From Carnimonas bestiolae (lineage in GTDB: Bacteria > Pseudomonadota > Gammaproteobacteria > Pseudomonadales > Halomonadaceae): DNA of 64,000 nt. The notes beneath the pieces are model-generated. The model did not search any database and was not told where the DNA came from. It saw only the letters and a program-made list of their open reading frames with translations. The first letter of the stretch is position 1; each line of letters begins with the position of its first letter. The position numbers and the translations under genes were made by a program. The DNA lies in assembly GCF_051251125.1 (NCBI RefSeq), contig NZ_JBPCZL010000002.1; one strand, given 5' to 3'. Below, piece after piece: positions 8,836 to 16,766 of this stretch.

Positions 8836-9894
8836 TTAAGCGCCGCTTGCCTGTTCCAGCTCGGCCGCCAGTACCGCAATCAGCTCCTCTGCATCCATCG
8901 GTCGAATACGCGCCACGCCCTTGCCTGCCCAAAGTGACAGGAAGTCGGCGTCGCCACGCTGAGCGGCGGCAGCGCGTAATGCGCCGGTCAACGCATTCTG
9001 AATCGGATACGCAGGCACGCTGGCCTCATTCTTCTCAAGAATGCGCATCGCCCGGTTGGGCAATCCACGAGCATAACGGCCGCTAAAGGCGCGGGTAAGC
9101 TGCGTTTCGCCACTGGCTTCAAGCAATGCCTGCTTCCACGCATCGCAAATACCGCTCTCAGTGGTTGTCAGGAATGCAGTGCCCAATTGCACGGCCTGCG
9201 CGCCGATCGCCAACAGTGCTGCAATACCGTAACCATCCATCACGCCACCGGCCGCAATCACCGGCAGCGCTGCCACGTCGAGACATGCCTCGACCAGTTC
9301 CGCGGTGTCGAACAAGGCATCTTCGCAGCGCCCGATGAAGGTGCCACGATGGCCGCCAGCCTGTGCGCCCTGTGCCACGATCGCATCAGCGCCCAGCGCT
9401 TGCCAGGCTTCGGCTTCCTGCGGGTGGGTAACATTGCCTACCACCAGGATACCGGCGTCATGCAAACGCTGGATCTGGTCCGGCTCAAGTATGCCGAAGG
9501 TGAAGCTCGCCACTGCCGGACGCAGCTCAAGCACGGTTTCCAATTGCTCTTCAAACGGCTGACACCACTGACGCGGCAACTCCGGAGTAATTCCCAACTC
9601 TTCATGGAGGGGCGCCAAGCGCTGCCAGGCCTGTTCGACTTCCGACGGATTCGGTGATGGGATGGGCTGCACGAACAGATTGATAGCGAAGGGCCGGTCG
9701 GTCAGCGCCCGGATAGAGCTCACTCGCTCCGCTATCGTTTGTGGCGACAAACCAGAGCCTGCCAAGGAGCCCAACGCGCCCGCATTGGAGGCTGCCGCGA
9801 CGAGCGCTGGCGTGGTGGCACCGCCGGCCATTGGAGCCTGCACTATCGGCAGGCTGATGCCCAGCAACTGCGTCAGGGTATTGTCCAGTGTCAT
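8836..9894 (-). CDS. Nitronate monooxygenase (2-nitropropane dioxygenase family)
   Basis: 352-residue FMN-dependent TIM-barrel enzyme of the NMO family, which oxidises alkyl nitronates such as propionate 3-nitronate to aldehydes or ketones. The N-terminal 'PIVQAPMAGGATTPALVAA', the 'AQGAQAGGHRG' block carrying the active-site His, and 'PVIAAGGVMDGYGIAALLAIGAQAVQLGTAFL' (phosphate-binding loop, divided here only for description) are all present in family order. ATG start at 9894. It sits alone between two LPS genes and is not obviously functionally linked to them. Exact substrate unknown. Confidence 0.88.
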   Translation of the reverse strand: MTLDNTLTQLLGISLPIVQAPMAGGATTPALVAAASNAGALGSLAGSGLSPQTIAERVSSIRALTDRPFAINLFVQPIPSPNPSEVEQAWQRLAPLHEELGITPELPRQWCQPFEEQLETVLELRPAVASFTFGILEPDQIQRLHDAGILVVGNVTHPQEAEAWQALGADAIVAQGAQAGGHRGTFIGRCEDALFDTAELVEACLDVAALPVIAAGGVMDGYGIAALLAIGAQAVQLGTAFLTTTESGICDAWKQALLEASGETQLTRAFSGRYARGLPNRAMRILEKNEASVPAYPIQNALTGALRAAAAQRGDADFLSLWAGKGVARIRPMDAEELIAVLAAELEQASGA

Positions 9895-10128
9895 GGTCTA
9901 TCCCCGTTGAAGAGTGAGAACTTCATTCAAGCATAGAGCAACTATAGGTGCACTGATACAAAGCAGGAGTGCTTCGCGCAAGGAAAGACAAAGGCTTGAG
10001 GTCAGAAGCTCAAGCAGCGGCGCATCGAAGCTTGGCGCCTAGCCACCAACACCCTCGCTCCATTGAGCAGTGGTGATAGTGCCGCGCAAACGCACGCGCT
10101 ATCCACGTGCGTTCGCGCATTACCATAC

Positions 10129-10815
10129 TCAATCAGCCAAGCGCTTGTCGGCCACTGGGGTAGCATTGGCGCGAGAGTCGGCTTCATGCCCAGGTTCCGG
10201 CGGCTCTTCGAGCGCATCGCTCAGCCACTGCTGCATGGAATCCAGCGCCAGTATGTGCTCGATATAGCGTTGGCTGCGGTCGGACAATTGCAAACCGAAA
10301 CCGATGCAGCGGAATACCACCGGCGCAAAAAAGGCGTCGACTGCCGAGAAATGGCTACCTGTGAGGAAAGGCCCGCCAAAACGCTCCAAACCTTCACGCC
10401 ATAACTGGTCGAGACGTTCCAAATCCTTGGCAAGATCGTCCGGCACCGCGTCAAAGCGCAGCTCTAAAGCACAATTCATGGGGCAACGATTGCGCAACGC
10501 GGTAAATCCCGCATGCATCTCGGCTGCCGCGCAACGCGCCCAAGCACGAGCCAGGGGAGATGCTGGCCAGATGCCGTCGTACCGCTCGGCGAGATATTCG
10601 ATGATCGCCAAGGATTCCCATACCGTCAGATCGCCATCCTGCAATACCGGCACCTTGGCAGTAGGAGAGAAGCGAATGAATTCGGGATTTCCCCCTGCAT
10701 GCGTGAAGGCGACTTGCTTCTCCTCAAACGCAATGCCGGCTTCTACGAGCGCAAGCCACGGCCGCAGCGACCATGACGAATAATTTTTATTGGCAATCCA
10801 CAAGGTTAACGACAC
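10129..10815 (-). CDS. Glutathione S-transferase family protein
   Basis: 228-residue cytosolic GST-like protein. Its N-terminal thioredoxin-like domain contains 'ANKNYSSWSLRPWLALVEAG' (Ser in the position of the catalytic hydroxyl) and 'PTAKVPVLQDGDLTVWES' (cis-Pro and the glutathione-binding E-S). The C-terminal helical domain follows from about residue 85. Start is a GTG at 10815; the neighbouring ATG is out of frame and stops at once. Similar to the YfcF/maleylacetoacetate isomerase-like GSTs. Substrate unknown. Monocistronic and divergent from the GT2 gene. Confidence 0.85.
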   Translation of the reverse strand: MSLTLWIANKNYSSWSLRPWLALVEAGIAFEEKQVAFTHAGGNPEFIRFSPTAKVPVLQDGDLTVWESLAIIEYLAERYDGIWPASPLARAWARCAAAEMHAGFTALRNRCPMNCALELRFDAVPDDLAKDLERLDQLWREGLERFGGPFLTGSHFSAVDAFFAPVVFRCIGFGLQLSDRSQRYIEHILALDSMQQWLSDALEEPPEPGHEADSRANATPVADKRLAD

Positions 10816-10930
10816 ATCTATCCCCTTCCCTTACTACCATTGATCCCTAGACCGAATCTGCCAGCACCGTTCGCTCATCCTTGCCATTACCATTACTATA
10901 AGCACTTTATTTATCCAGCGAGAAGCAGCC

Positions 10931-11710
10931 ATGCCTTCGATTACCGGCGTCGTTATTGCCTTCAACGAGCAAGAGCACATCCAGCAATGCGTCGAGTCGC
11001 TCAGCCAAGTATGCAATGAGGTGATTGTCGTCGATTCGCACAGTCAGGATGACACGCCCGCGCTAGCACAACAGGCAGGCGCGCGCGTGTTGGATAACGA
11101 CTGGTTGGGTGACGGGCCCCAGCGCACTTACGGTGCCGAGCGCGCCAATAACGACTGGATTTTGTCACTGGACGCCGATGAACGACTGGAAGACGATGCG
11201 GTAGCCTTTATCAAGGCGCTGTCGCTTGATGACCCCACCGTCGCCTATAGTTTTCGCCGTCGCAATCTAGTCGGCAAACGCTGGATAAAGGCTGCGGGCT
11301 TCTATCCTGACTTAGTGACACGGCTTTATAACCGCACTCAGTCTGACTTCAATGATAAGAAAACTCACGCTAATCTGATCGCGGCACGCACCGTCGACAG
11401 CGATACCCACCTGCGCCACTTCACCTATCAAGGCCTGAACGACTGGATCACCCGCATTAACACGCTATCCAGCGAAGACGCGCTATCCATGCATGCCCGC
11501 GGCAAAGCCGCCTCACGCTTCTCGCCCGGCTTTCACGCGCTGAATAGCCTGGTGCGCAAACTGGTGTTCAAAGGCGGATTCTTCCAAGGACTGGACGGCA
11601 TGAACGTCGCCGTCACCACCGCCTTCCATGCGTACATGAAGTATTTGAAGCTTTACGAACTCGGCGTGAAGGAAAAAGGCGAGCAGTCACAGTGGGAGGG
11701 TAAGAGATAG
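10931..11710 (+). CDS. GT2-family glycosyltransferase, LPS core (WaaE/KdtX-like)
   Basis: 259-residue inverting GT2 enzyme with GT-A fold. It has 'ITGVVIAFNEQEHIQQCVES' at the N-terminus, 'EVIVVDSHSQDDT', and the DxD-type metal/nucleotide motif 'LSLDADERL'. This architecture matches the WaaE/KdtX group, which adds a beta-1,4-glucose to HepI of the LPS core. That specific activity is an inference from length, motifs and location among core genes. ATG start at 10931. Directly downstream begins the repeat array. Confidence 0.85.
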   Translation: MPSITGVVIAFNEQEHIQQCVESLSQVCNEVIVVDSHSQDDTPALAQQAGARVLDNDWLGDGPQRTYGAERANNDWILSLDADERLEDDAVAFIKALSLDDPTVAYSFRRRNLVGKRWIKAAGFYPDLVTRLYNRTQSDFNDKKTHANLIAARTVDSDTHLRHFTYQGLNDWITRINTLSSEDALSMHARGKAASRFSPGFHALNSLVRKLVFKGGFFQGLDGMNVAVTTAFHAYMKYLKLYELGVKEKGEQSQWEGKR

Positions 11711-11809
11711 ATAGTTGGAGCGTCTGCGTAGTAACGCGATGTCGGCGTTTTTGCTGGGTGGCTTATTAAGAGCTTGTGCGGGTCTTCATTGTTGGCGTTC
11801 TTATCTTCT

Positions 11810-11992
11810 GGCTTATTCTGTAGCCTACGCAGTCTTTCACTGTTGGCGCCTTTTCAGACGTTATTTTATTAATACCGAAGGGGACCTTGCAGGCCCCCTT
11901 CACCCCCGCTGCCGTCAGGCGCATCAGACCATCCACTTGCAAAACTGCGCTGCAAGCGGATGATTCCGCGCCTTCCTTACGAGGTTTGCTGT
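11810..11992 (+). repeat. Long repeat unit, copy A (about 183 bp)
   Basis: First of three near-identical copies of a 183-bp unit. It begins at GGCTTATTCTGTAGCC, contains a GC-rich palindromic motif (CCTACGCAG...CACTGTTGGCG), an AT-rich stretch TTATTTTATTAATACCGAAG, and ends near GAGGTTTGCTGT. Copies B (12061-12243) and C (13087-13268) differ at only a few positions. No convincing coding frame is conserved. Confidence 0.85.
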
Positions 11993-12060
11993 GCTGGTGG
12001 TTTTCTCGGTGCCTTATTCAGGGCCTGCACAGGCTTTCACTGTTAGCATCTTTGCCAAGC

Positions 12061-12243
12061 GGCTTATTCTGTAGCCTACGCAGGCTTTCACTGTTGGCGT
12101 CTTTTCAAACGTTATTTTATTAATACCGAAGGGGACCTTGCAGGCTCCCTTCACCCCCGCTGTCGTCAGGCGCATCAGACCATCCACTTGCAAAACTGCG
12201 CTGCAAGCGGATGATTCCGCGCCTTCCTTACGAGGTTTGCTGT
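12061..12243 (+). repeat. Long repeat unit, copy B (about 183 bp)
   Basis: Second copy of the unit described at 11810, same orientation, very nearly identical over its whole length. It ends only 14 bp before the 3' end of the antitoxin gene, so it marks the left border of the toxin-antitoxin insertion. Confidence 0.85.
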
Positions 12244-12257
12244 ACTTGCGACCTAGG

Positions 12258-12557
12258 TTACAGAGAGAGTGCTATACGCTTGCCATCAGGCAGCTTCACT
12301 TCGAGAGAAAGCTCTCCCCCCATTCCTTCGATATACCGCTTGAGCGTTGAAATTTTTGGGTCGCTACTGACTTTTTCCATTTTAACGACAGCAGGCTGTT
12401 TAATACCCAAGGTATTCGCTAACTGCTCTTGAGAAAAGTTGAGCTCCTCACGCAGCTTTGCCAAAGAGTGCTCTTGGCGAAGCTGTTCTGCACGAGCACT
12501 TATGCGCTCGCGACTTTTGGGAGAACGCTTTTCCAGCAATTCATCGAGAGTGGCCAT
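12258..12557 (-). CDS. HTH (XRE/HigA-type) antitoxin
   Basis: 99-residue protein with a helix-turn-helix of the Cro/XRE type ('SQEQLANTLGIKQPAVVKME', about residues 42-61), preceded by a charged helical N-terminus and followed by a short C-terminal beta region. It is the second gene of a two-gene module with a RelE/HigB-type toxin. Its ATG at 12557 overlaps the toxin stop (TGATG) and is preceded by GGAGGACA; a GTG three bases upstream is an alternative start. As an antitoxin it should bind and neutralise the toxin and repress the shared promoter through the palindrome at 12926-12945. The reverse order (toxin first) is typical of HigBA systems. Confidence 0.85.
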   Translation of the reverse strand: MATLDELLEKRSPKSRERISARAEQLRQEHSLAKLREELNFSQEQLANTLGIKQPAVVKMEKVSSDPKISTLKRYIEGMGGELSLEVKLPDGKRIALSL

Positions 12558-12910
12558 CACTTGTCCTCCATAGACTGCAAATGCTTCTTGAACTCTTTAT
12601 CCGCAGTTCTGATTAGACGTTTGTAAAAGCGTTTTTGATTAGCACCTTTCTTGTCACCTGCGCACAGGATGACGGCTTTTCTGGTTGAATCAAATACGAA
12701 GCATGCTCTGATGGGGTGCCCACTTACCTGAACTCTTAGCTCTTTCATATTAGCGCATGAAGAGCCTTCGAGCGTATCTACCAGCGGCCGCCCCAAATTT
12801 GGGCCTTCTTCGCTTAGAACGCACAACGCAGCCAAAATTTCTTCCTGAATAGCCTCGGACTGGTTCTCGAACCAATCATCGAAAACATCTCGAGTAGTAA
12901 TCTTCCACAC
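12557..12910 (-). CDS. RelE/HigB-type toxin (phage Gp49-like family)
   Basis: 117-residue basic protein of the RelE/ParE superfamily, Gp49-like (HigB2) subgroup: 'WKITTRDVFDDWFENQSEA' at the N-terminus, 'LGRPLVDTLEGSSCANMKEL', 'RACFVFDSTRKAVILCAGDK' and a Lys/Arg-rich C-terminus ('KRFYKRLIRTADKEFKKHL') that in the family contacts rRNA/mRNA. It probably cleaves translated mRNA on the ribosome when the antitoxin is lost. It is first in the operon, 15 bp downstream of a perfect palindrome. The module lies between two copies of a chromosomal repeat inside an LPS gene cluster, which suggests insertion. Toxic activity is inferred from family only. Confidence 0.87.
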   Translation of the reverse strand: MWKITTRDVFDDWFENQSEAIQEEILAALCVLSEEGPNLGRPLVDTLEGSSCANMKELRVQVSGHPIRACFVFDSTRKAVILCAGDKKGANQKRFYKRLIRTADKEFKKHLQSMEDK

Positions 12911-12925
12911 TGCTAGCCGCCACCA

Positions 12926-12945
12926 ATATAACCTTTAGGTTATAT
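12926..12945. promoter_or_regulatory. Palindromic operator of the toxin-antitoxin operon
   Basis: Perfect inverted repeat with 9-base arms ATATAACCT / AGGTTATAT and a 2-base spacer, just upstream of the toxin start. Location and symmetry fit an autoregulatory operator bound by the HTH antitoxin. Confidence 0.75.
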
Positions 12946-13086
12946 CATAATGATGCGTGCAGGGCTAACCGTACAAGCTTGCCAGACTGAAGATACGCTA
13001 GTGCTAATCGCACCCAAACAGTTGGCCATTTGTAGGACTAATTTGAGGACCTCCACAGCCTTTCAGTGTTAGCTTTTTTGTCGGGT

Positions 13087-13268
13087 GGCTTATTCTAGAG
13101 CCTGCGCAGTCTTTCACTGAAGGCGTCTTTTCAAACGTTATTTTATTAATATCGAAGGGGACCTTGCAGGCCCCTTCACCCCCGCTGTCGTCAGGCGCGT
13201 CAGACCATCCACTTGCAAAACCGCGCTGCAAGCGGATGATTCCGCGCCTTCCTTTATGAAGTTTGCGT
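13087..13268 (+). repeat. Long repeat unit, copy C (about 182 bp)
   Basis: Third copy of the 183-bp unit, same orientation as A and B, slightly more diverged. It lies on the other side of the toxin-antitoxin module. Confidence 0.82.
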
Positions 13269-13525
13269 ATGCTGGTAGTTAAATCACGTTAAGCGTTCTG
13301 TTTGCCGAGGCATGATAGCCCTTTGAATGTGTGCGCTGTGCGTGCACAGCGACATCACATTCGGGGCGCTTCCACGAGCGGGAGAGCGCGTGAGGGACAA
13401 GGTTCCTCTCGCATTCAAAGGAAAGGTTTGGTTTGAAAAGACGCTAACAGTGAAAGGCTGCGCAGGATCCAAAATCAGACCAACAAACCGCCAACAGTGA
13501 AGTCCTGCGCAGTCCCCAGAATAAA

Positions 13526-14575
13526 TTACCGCCCCACCTCATACTGCTTTATCGCGCTCTCTATCCTTGCCACCGGCATCTGCTTCAAACAATTGGTATG
13601 CCCAAGTGGGCAGACGCGTTTGAAGCAAGGGGAGCAGTCAAGGTTGAGCCAGTGGATGTCGGCATTACTGGTGAGCGGTGGGGTGTAATGCGGCGAGGAG
13701 GAGCCGTAAAGCGCTTGTATGTGAGTACCCACTGACGCTGCAACATGCATTAAACCGGAGTCATTGCTGACCACCTGGTCACACAGCGCGAGTAGGTCTA
13801 CGGCGTCTTCAAGGCGGGTTTCGCCGCACAGGTTATGCACGTTAGGCAAATTTTCAGCGATGCGCGCGCCCGCGGGATGGTCCTTGGGACCGCCCAACAC
13901 CACAACATGCTTACCTTGCTCAACCAGTTGGCCCGCCAGCGCGTGGAAGTAGTCCAGCGGCCACTGCTTGGCAGGGCCATATTCAGCGCCGGGCATCATG
14001 CCAATAACGCCGCAATCAGGAAGATTAAAGCGCTGTTTCAGCAACTGCTGATTATCGCTATCAATACGCAGACTCGGGAAGGGAATGTGTTCCGGCGCAC
14101 CCGACTGGCTCAGCCCCAGCGAGACAAAGCGTTTGACGGTTTGATCGAGCACCGTCTTATCAAGCGTGCGACGACGATTGATCACGCCGTAGCGCTGCTC
14201 TCCGGTAAAACCGACGCGCACCGGAATTCGCGCGAAGAACGGCACCAGCGCCGATTTCAGTGAACGCGGCAACACGATCGCGCGGTCGTATTCGCCCTTC
14301 AGCCGACGCGCCAGCTGCCAGCGCGTGCGCAAACCTGATTCGCCATGCCCAACGTCCAGCGTTAACGCCTGACGCGCCTCGGGCATGCGATGAATAATGG
14401 GCGCCGACCACTTGGGCCCCAGCACATCGATGACGCAGTTTGGCATCTGCCGTTTCAGCGTCATTAGAAGGCTTTGCGCCATCACCATATCGCCCACCCA
14501 GGAAGGCCCTACAATCAGAATTCGCGGGCCATCTTCCTCGCTAGCTTGGGCGCTTTCACCGGAGTGATTGCTCAC
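13526..14575 (-). CDS. waaF: ADP-heptose:LPS heptosyltransferase II WaaF
   Basis: GT9 enzyme that adds the second heptose to the LPS inner core. Diagnostic blocks: 'RILIVGPSWVGDMVMAQSL' at the N-terminus, 'GVIGMMPGAEYGPAKQWP' in the middle, and 'VVSNDSGLMHVAASVG' for ADP-heptose binding. About 349 residues from a GTG at 14575. A TTG at 14581 overlapping the hldD stop (TTGA) is an alternative that would add two residues; both leave a short polar N-terminal extension before the conserved core. It follows hldD in a two-gene operon. Confidence 0.92.
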   Translation of the reverse strand: MSNHSGESAQASEEDGPRILIVGPSWVGDMVMAQSLLMTLKRQMPNCVIDVLGPKWSAPIIHRMPEARQALTLDVGHGESGLRTRWQLARRLKGEYDRAIVLPRSLKSALVPFFARIPVRVGFTGEQRYGVINRRRTLDKTVLDQTVKRFVSLGLSQSGAPEHIPFPSLRIDSDNQQLLKQRFNLPDCGVIGMMPGAEYGPAKQWPLDYFHALAGQLVEQGKHVVVLGGPKDHPAGARIAENLPNVHNLCGETRLEDAVDLLALCDQVVSNDSGLMHVAASVGTHIQALYGSSSPHYTPPLTSNADIHWLNLDCSPCFKRVCPLGHTNCLKQMPVARIESAIKQYEVGR

Positions 14576-14577
14576 TT

Positions 14578-15531
14578 TCAAACAACAACCCGCTCTTTAT
14601 TCAACCACTCAAGGTACGCCTGCACGCCCTCAGCAACGGTGTGGAACTGGTGATCGAAGCCCGCCTCGCGCAAGCGCGAAATATCAGCCTGAGTGAAGCT
14701 CTGATAGCGCCCCTTCAGGGAGTCGGGGAAATCGATGTAATCGATCTGGCCTTTACCATAGAAATCGATCACGGTATCGGCGATCGCCTTGAACGGCTCA
14801 GCCCGGCCAGTGCCCAGATTGAACACGCCGGAAATATCGGGGTGATCGAAGAACCACAGGTTGCACGCGACCACATCACCAACGTAAATGAAATCGCGGC
14901 TCTGCATGCCTGCTTCGTAGCCATCGTAAGCACCAAACAGCTTGGGATTCTCACCCGCCTGCACCTGCTGATGGTGATGGAACGCTACGCTTGCCATGCT
15001 GCCTTTATGTTGCTCGCGCGGGCCATACACGTTGAAGTAACGAAAACCGACGACCTGTGCCTTCAACTCGCCTTCACGCGCACGCACGTACTGATCGAAC
15101 AGCAGCTTGGAGTAGCCGTATACGTTGAGCGGCTTCTCAAACTGCGGATCCTCTATGAACTCGGCGCTGCCGCCATAGGTGGCCGCAGAGGAGGCATAGA
15201 GAAACTGCACGCCGTTTTTCTGGCAGTAATGAAGCAGCTCTTTCGAGTAGGTAAAATTGTTGTCGAGCATGTACTGCCCGTTCCACTCGGTGGTCGAGGA
15301 GCACGCACCTTCGTGGAATACTGCCCTGAGTGGCGGTAGTTCGTCGTTGGCCAGCTTGCCGCGAAATTCATCGATATCCATGTAATCGGCAATCTGACAA
15401 TCGACCAGATTGACGAACTTCGTGCCGTCAGTAAGGTCATCGACCACAATAATGTCGCTAATACCGCGCTCGTTGAGCCCTTTGACGATATTAGAGCCGA
15501 TAAAGCCGGCGCCACCGGTTACCACAATCAT
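14578..15531 (-). CDS. hldD: ADP-L-glycero-D-manno-heptose 6-epimerase HldD
   Basis: NADP-dependent extended SDR epimerase that converts ADP-D-glycero- to ADP-L-glycero-D-manno-heptose, the donor used by the heptosyltransferases in this window. 317 residues. The N-terminal Rossmann motif is 'MIVVTGGAGFIGSNIVKGLN', followed by 'FHEGACSSTTEWNGQYM', the catalytic 'YGYSKLLFDQYVR' (YxxxK) and 'FRYFNVYGPREQHKGSMASV'. ATG at 15531. Operon with waaF. The intergenic region to glyQ (about 240 bp) should hold divergent promoters. Confidence 0.96.
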   Translation of the reverse strand: MIVVTGGAGFIGSNIVKGLNERGISDIIVVDDLTDGTKFVNLVDCQIADYMDIDEFRGKLANDELPPLRAVFHEGACSSTTEWNGQYMLDNNFTYSKELLHYCQKNGVQFLYASSAATYGGSAEFIEDPQFEKPLNVYGYSKLLFDQYVRAREGELKAQVVGFRYFNVYGPREQHKGSMASVAFHHHQQVQAGENPKLFGAYDGYEAGMQSRDFIYVGDVVACNLWFFDHPDISGVFNLGTGRAEPFKAIADTVIDFYGKGQIDYIDFPDSLKGRYQSFTQADISRLREAGFDHQFHTVAEGVQAYLEWLNKERVVV

Positions 15532-15774
15532 GCGCTACTCCTGAATCGAAGCTGAGTTCTTACCGTTGTCGACGTCGAGGTTAATGCGGAAGCCATCTAA
15601 TAACGCTTTGCCTTTACCACGGGTCTACAACGAATTTGCCCGTAATTGTATACTTGCGAGTCTTTTAATTCATGAATTACAGGTCATCAGCGCACCAAAC
15701 GCCGCTTGACCAACGATGGAAGCGCGAAACGCCCCCATGTATTCATGCTTTCCTCACCTAGCCGGACCAAGCCA

Positions 15775-16764
15775 ATGACACAGTCAACGCCAGACGTGAC
15801 CACCTTTCAGGGCCTGATCCTAGCGCTACAGCACTATTGGGCCGAGCAGGGCTGCGTGATCATGCAGCCGCTCGATATGGAAGTCGGTGCCGGGACCTTT
15901 CACCCGGCCACCTTCCTGCGCTCAATTGGACCGGAGCGCTGGAATTCAGCCTATGTACAGCCATCGCGACGCCCCGCCGATGGCCGTTACGGTGATAACC
16001 CCAACCGTCTGCAGCATTTCTACCAGTATCAGGTCGTCATGAAGCCGTCTCCCGACAACCTTCAGGAGCTCTATCTTGGCTCCCTGGAAGCGCTCGGCTT
16101 CGATCGATCCGTTCACGATATTCGATTCGTCGAAGACAACTGGGAATCTCCTACGCTTGGCGCCTGGGGGCTGGGCTGGGAAGTGTGGCTGAACGGCATG
16201 GAAGTGACGCAGTTCACCTACTTCCAGCAGGCTGGCGGCATCGAATGCTATCCGGTGATGGGTGAGTTGACCTACGGTCTTGAGCGCCTCGCCATGTATC
16301 TGCAAAACGTCGATAACGTTTACGACCTGATCTGGGCGCGTACGCCCGATGGCAACCAGGTCACCTACGGCGACGTGTATTTGCAGAATGAACGCGAGCA
16401 GTCGGCCTACAACTTTGAGCAGGCCGACGTCGATTACCTGTTCGGGCTGTTCGATGAGTGCGAAAAATCCTGCGCTCGCCTGCTCGACGCCAAGCTGCCG
16501 CTGCCCGCTTACGAACAGGTCATGAAGGGCTCGCATACCTTCAACCTGCTGGATGCGCGCCGTGCCGTGTCGGTTACCGAGCGTCAGCGCTATATTCTGC
16601 GCGTTCGCACCATGGCGCAGAAGGTCGCACAGGCATACTATCAATCGCGTTTGGAAGCAGGCTTCCCGCTGGCTGACGAAGCCATTCGTGAGCCAATACT
16701 GGCCGCCCATCGCGCTGAACAGGAAGCAGCAGCGTCTGCCTCCGATAACGAACAAAAGGCTTGA
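15775..16764 (+). CDS. glyQ: Glycyl-tRNA synthetase alpha subunit
   Basis: Catalytic alpha chain of the alpha2-beta2 class II glycyl-tRNA synthetase. 329 residues from the ATG at 15775, beginning in the family style 'TFQGLILALQHYWAEQGCVI'. It contains the class II motif region 'PSRRPADGRYGDNPNRLQHF', 'DIRFVEDNWESPTLGAWGLG' and 'GGIECYPVMGELTYGLERLA'. The frame is open further upstream, but those codons are not conserved family sequence. glyS starts two bases after its stop. In pseudomonads and relatives glyQS lies near the replication origin, in keeping with the parS sites here. Confidence 0.97.
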   Translation: MTQSTPDVTTFQGLILALQHYWAEQGCVIMQPLDMEVGAGTFHPATFLRSIGPERWNSAYVQPSRRPADGRYGDNPNRLQHFYQYQVVMKPSPDNLQELYLGSLEALGFDRSVHDIRFVEDNWESPTLGAWGLGWEVWLNGMEVTQFTYFQQAGGIECYPVMGELTYGLERLAMYLQNVDNVYDLIWARTPDGNQVTYGDVYLQNEREQSAYNFEQADVDYLFGLFDECEKSCARLLDAKLPLPAYEQVMKGSHTFNLLDARRAVSVTERQRYILRVRTMAQKVAQAYYQSRLEAGFPLADEAIREPILAAHRAEQEAAASASDNEQKA

Positions 16765-16766
16765 GC

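Larger units (their letters stand above)
11765..13515. repeat. Cluster of short palindromic REP-like motifs
   Basis: At least eight copies of a motif close to GCCTGCGCAGGCTTTCACTG followed by TTGGCG. Forward copies are near 11771, 11822, 12022, 12072, 13049 and 13098; inverted copies are near 13441 and 13489. Part of each copy (CCTGCGCAGG) is itself palindromic. The density within 1.8 kb, with both orientations, resembles REP/BIME elements. Three copies form the left part of the long units A-C. Outside the toxin-antitoxin genes I see no coding sequence in 11711-12257 or 12911-13525. Confidence 0.75.

Noticed and set aside
14641..15339. 232-codon frame antisense to hldD
   Set aside because: Shadow frame of hldD.
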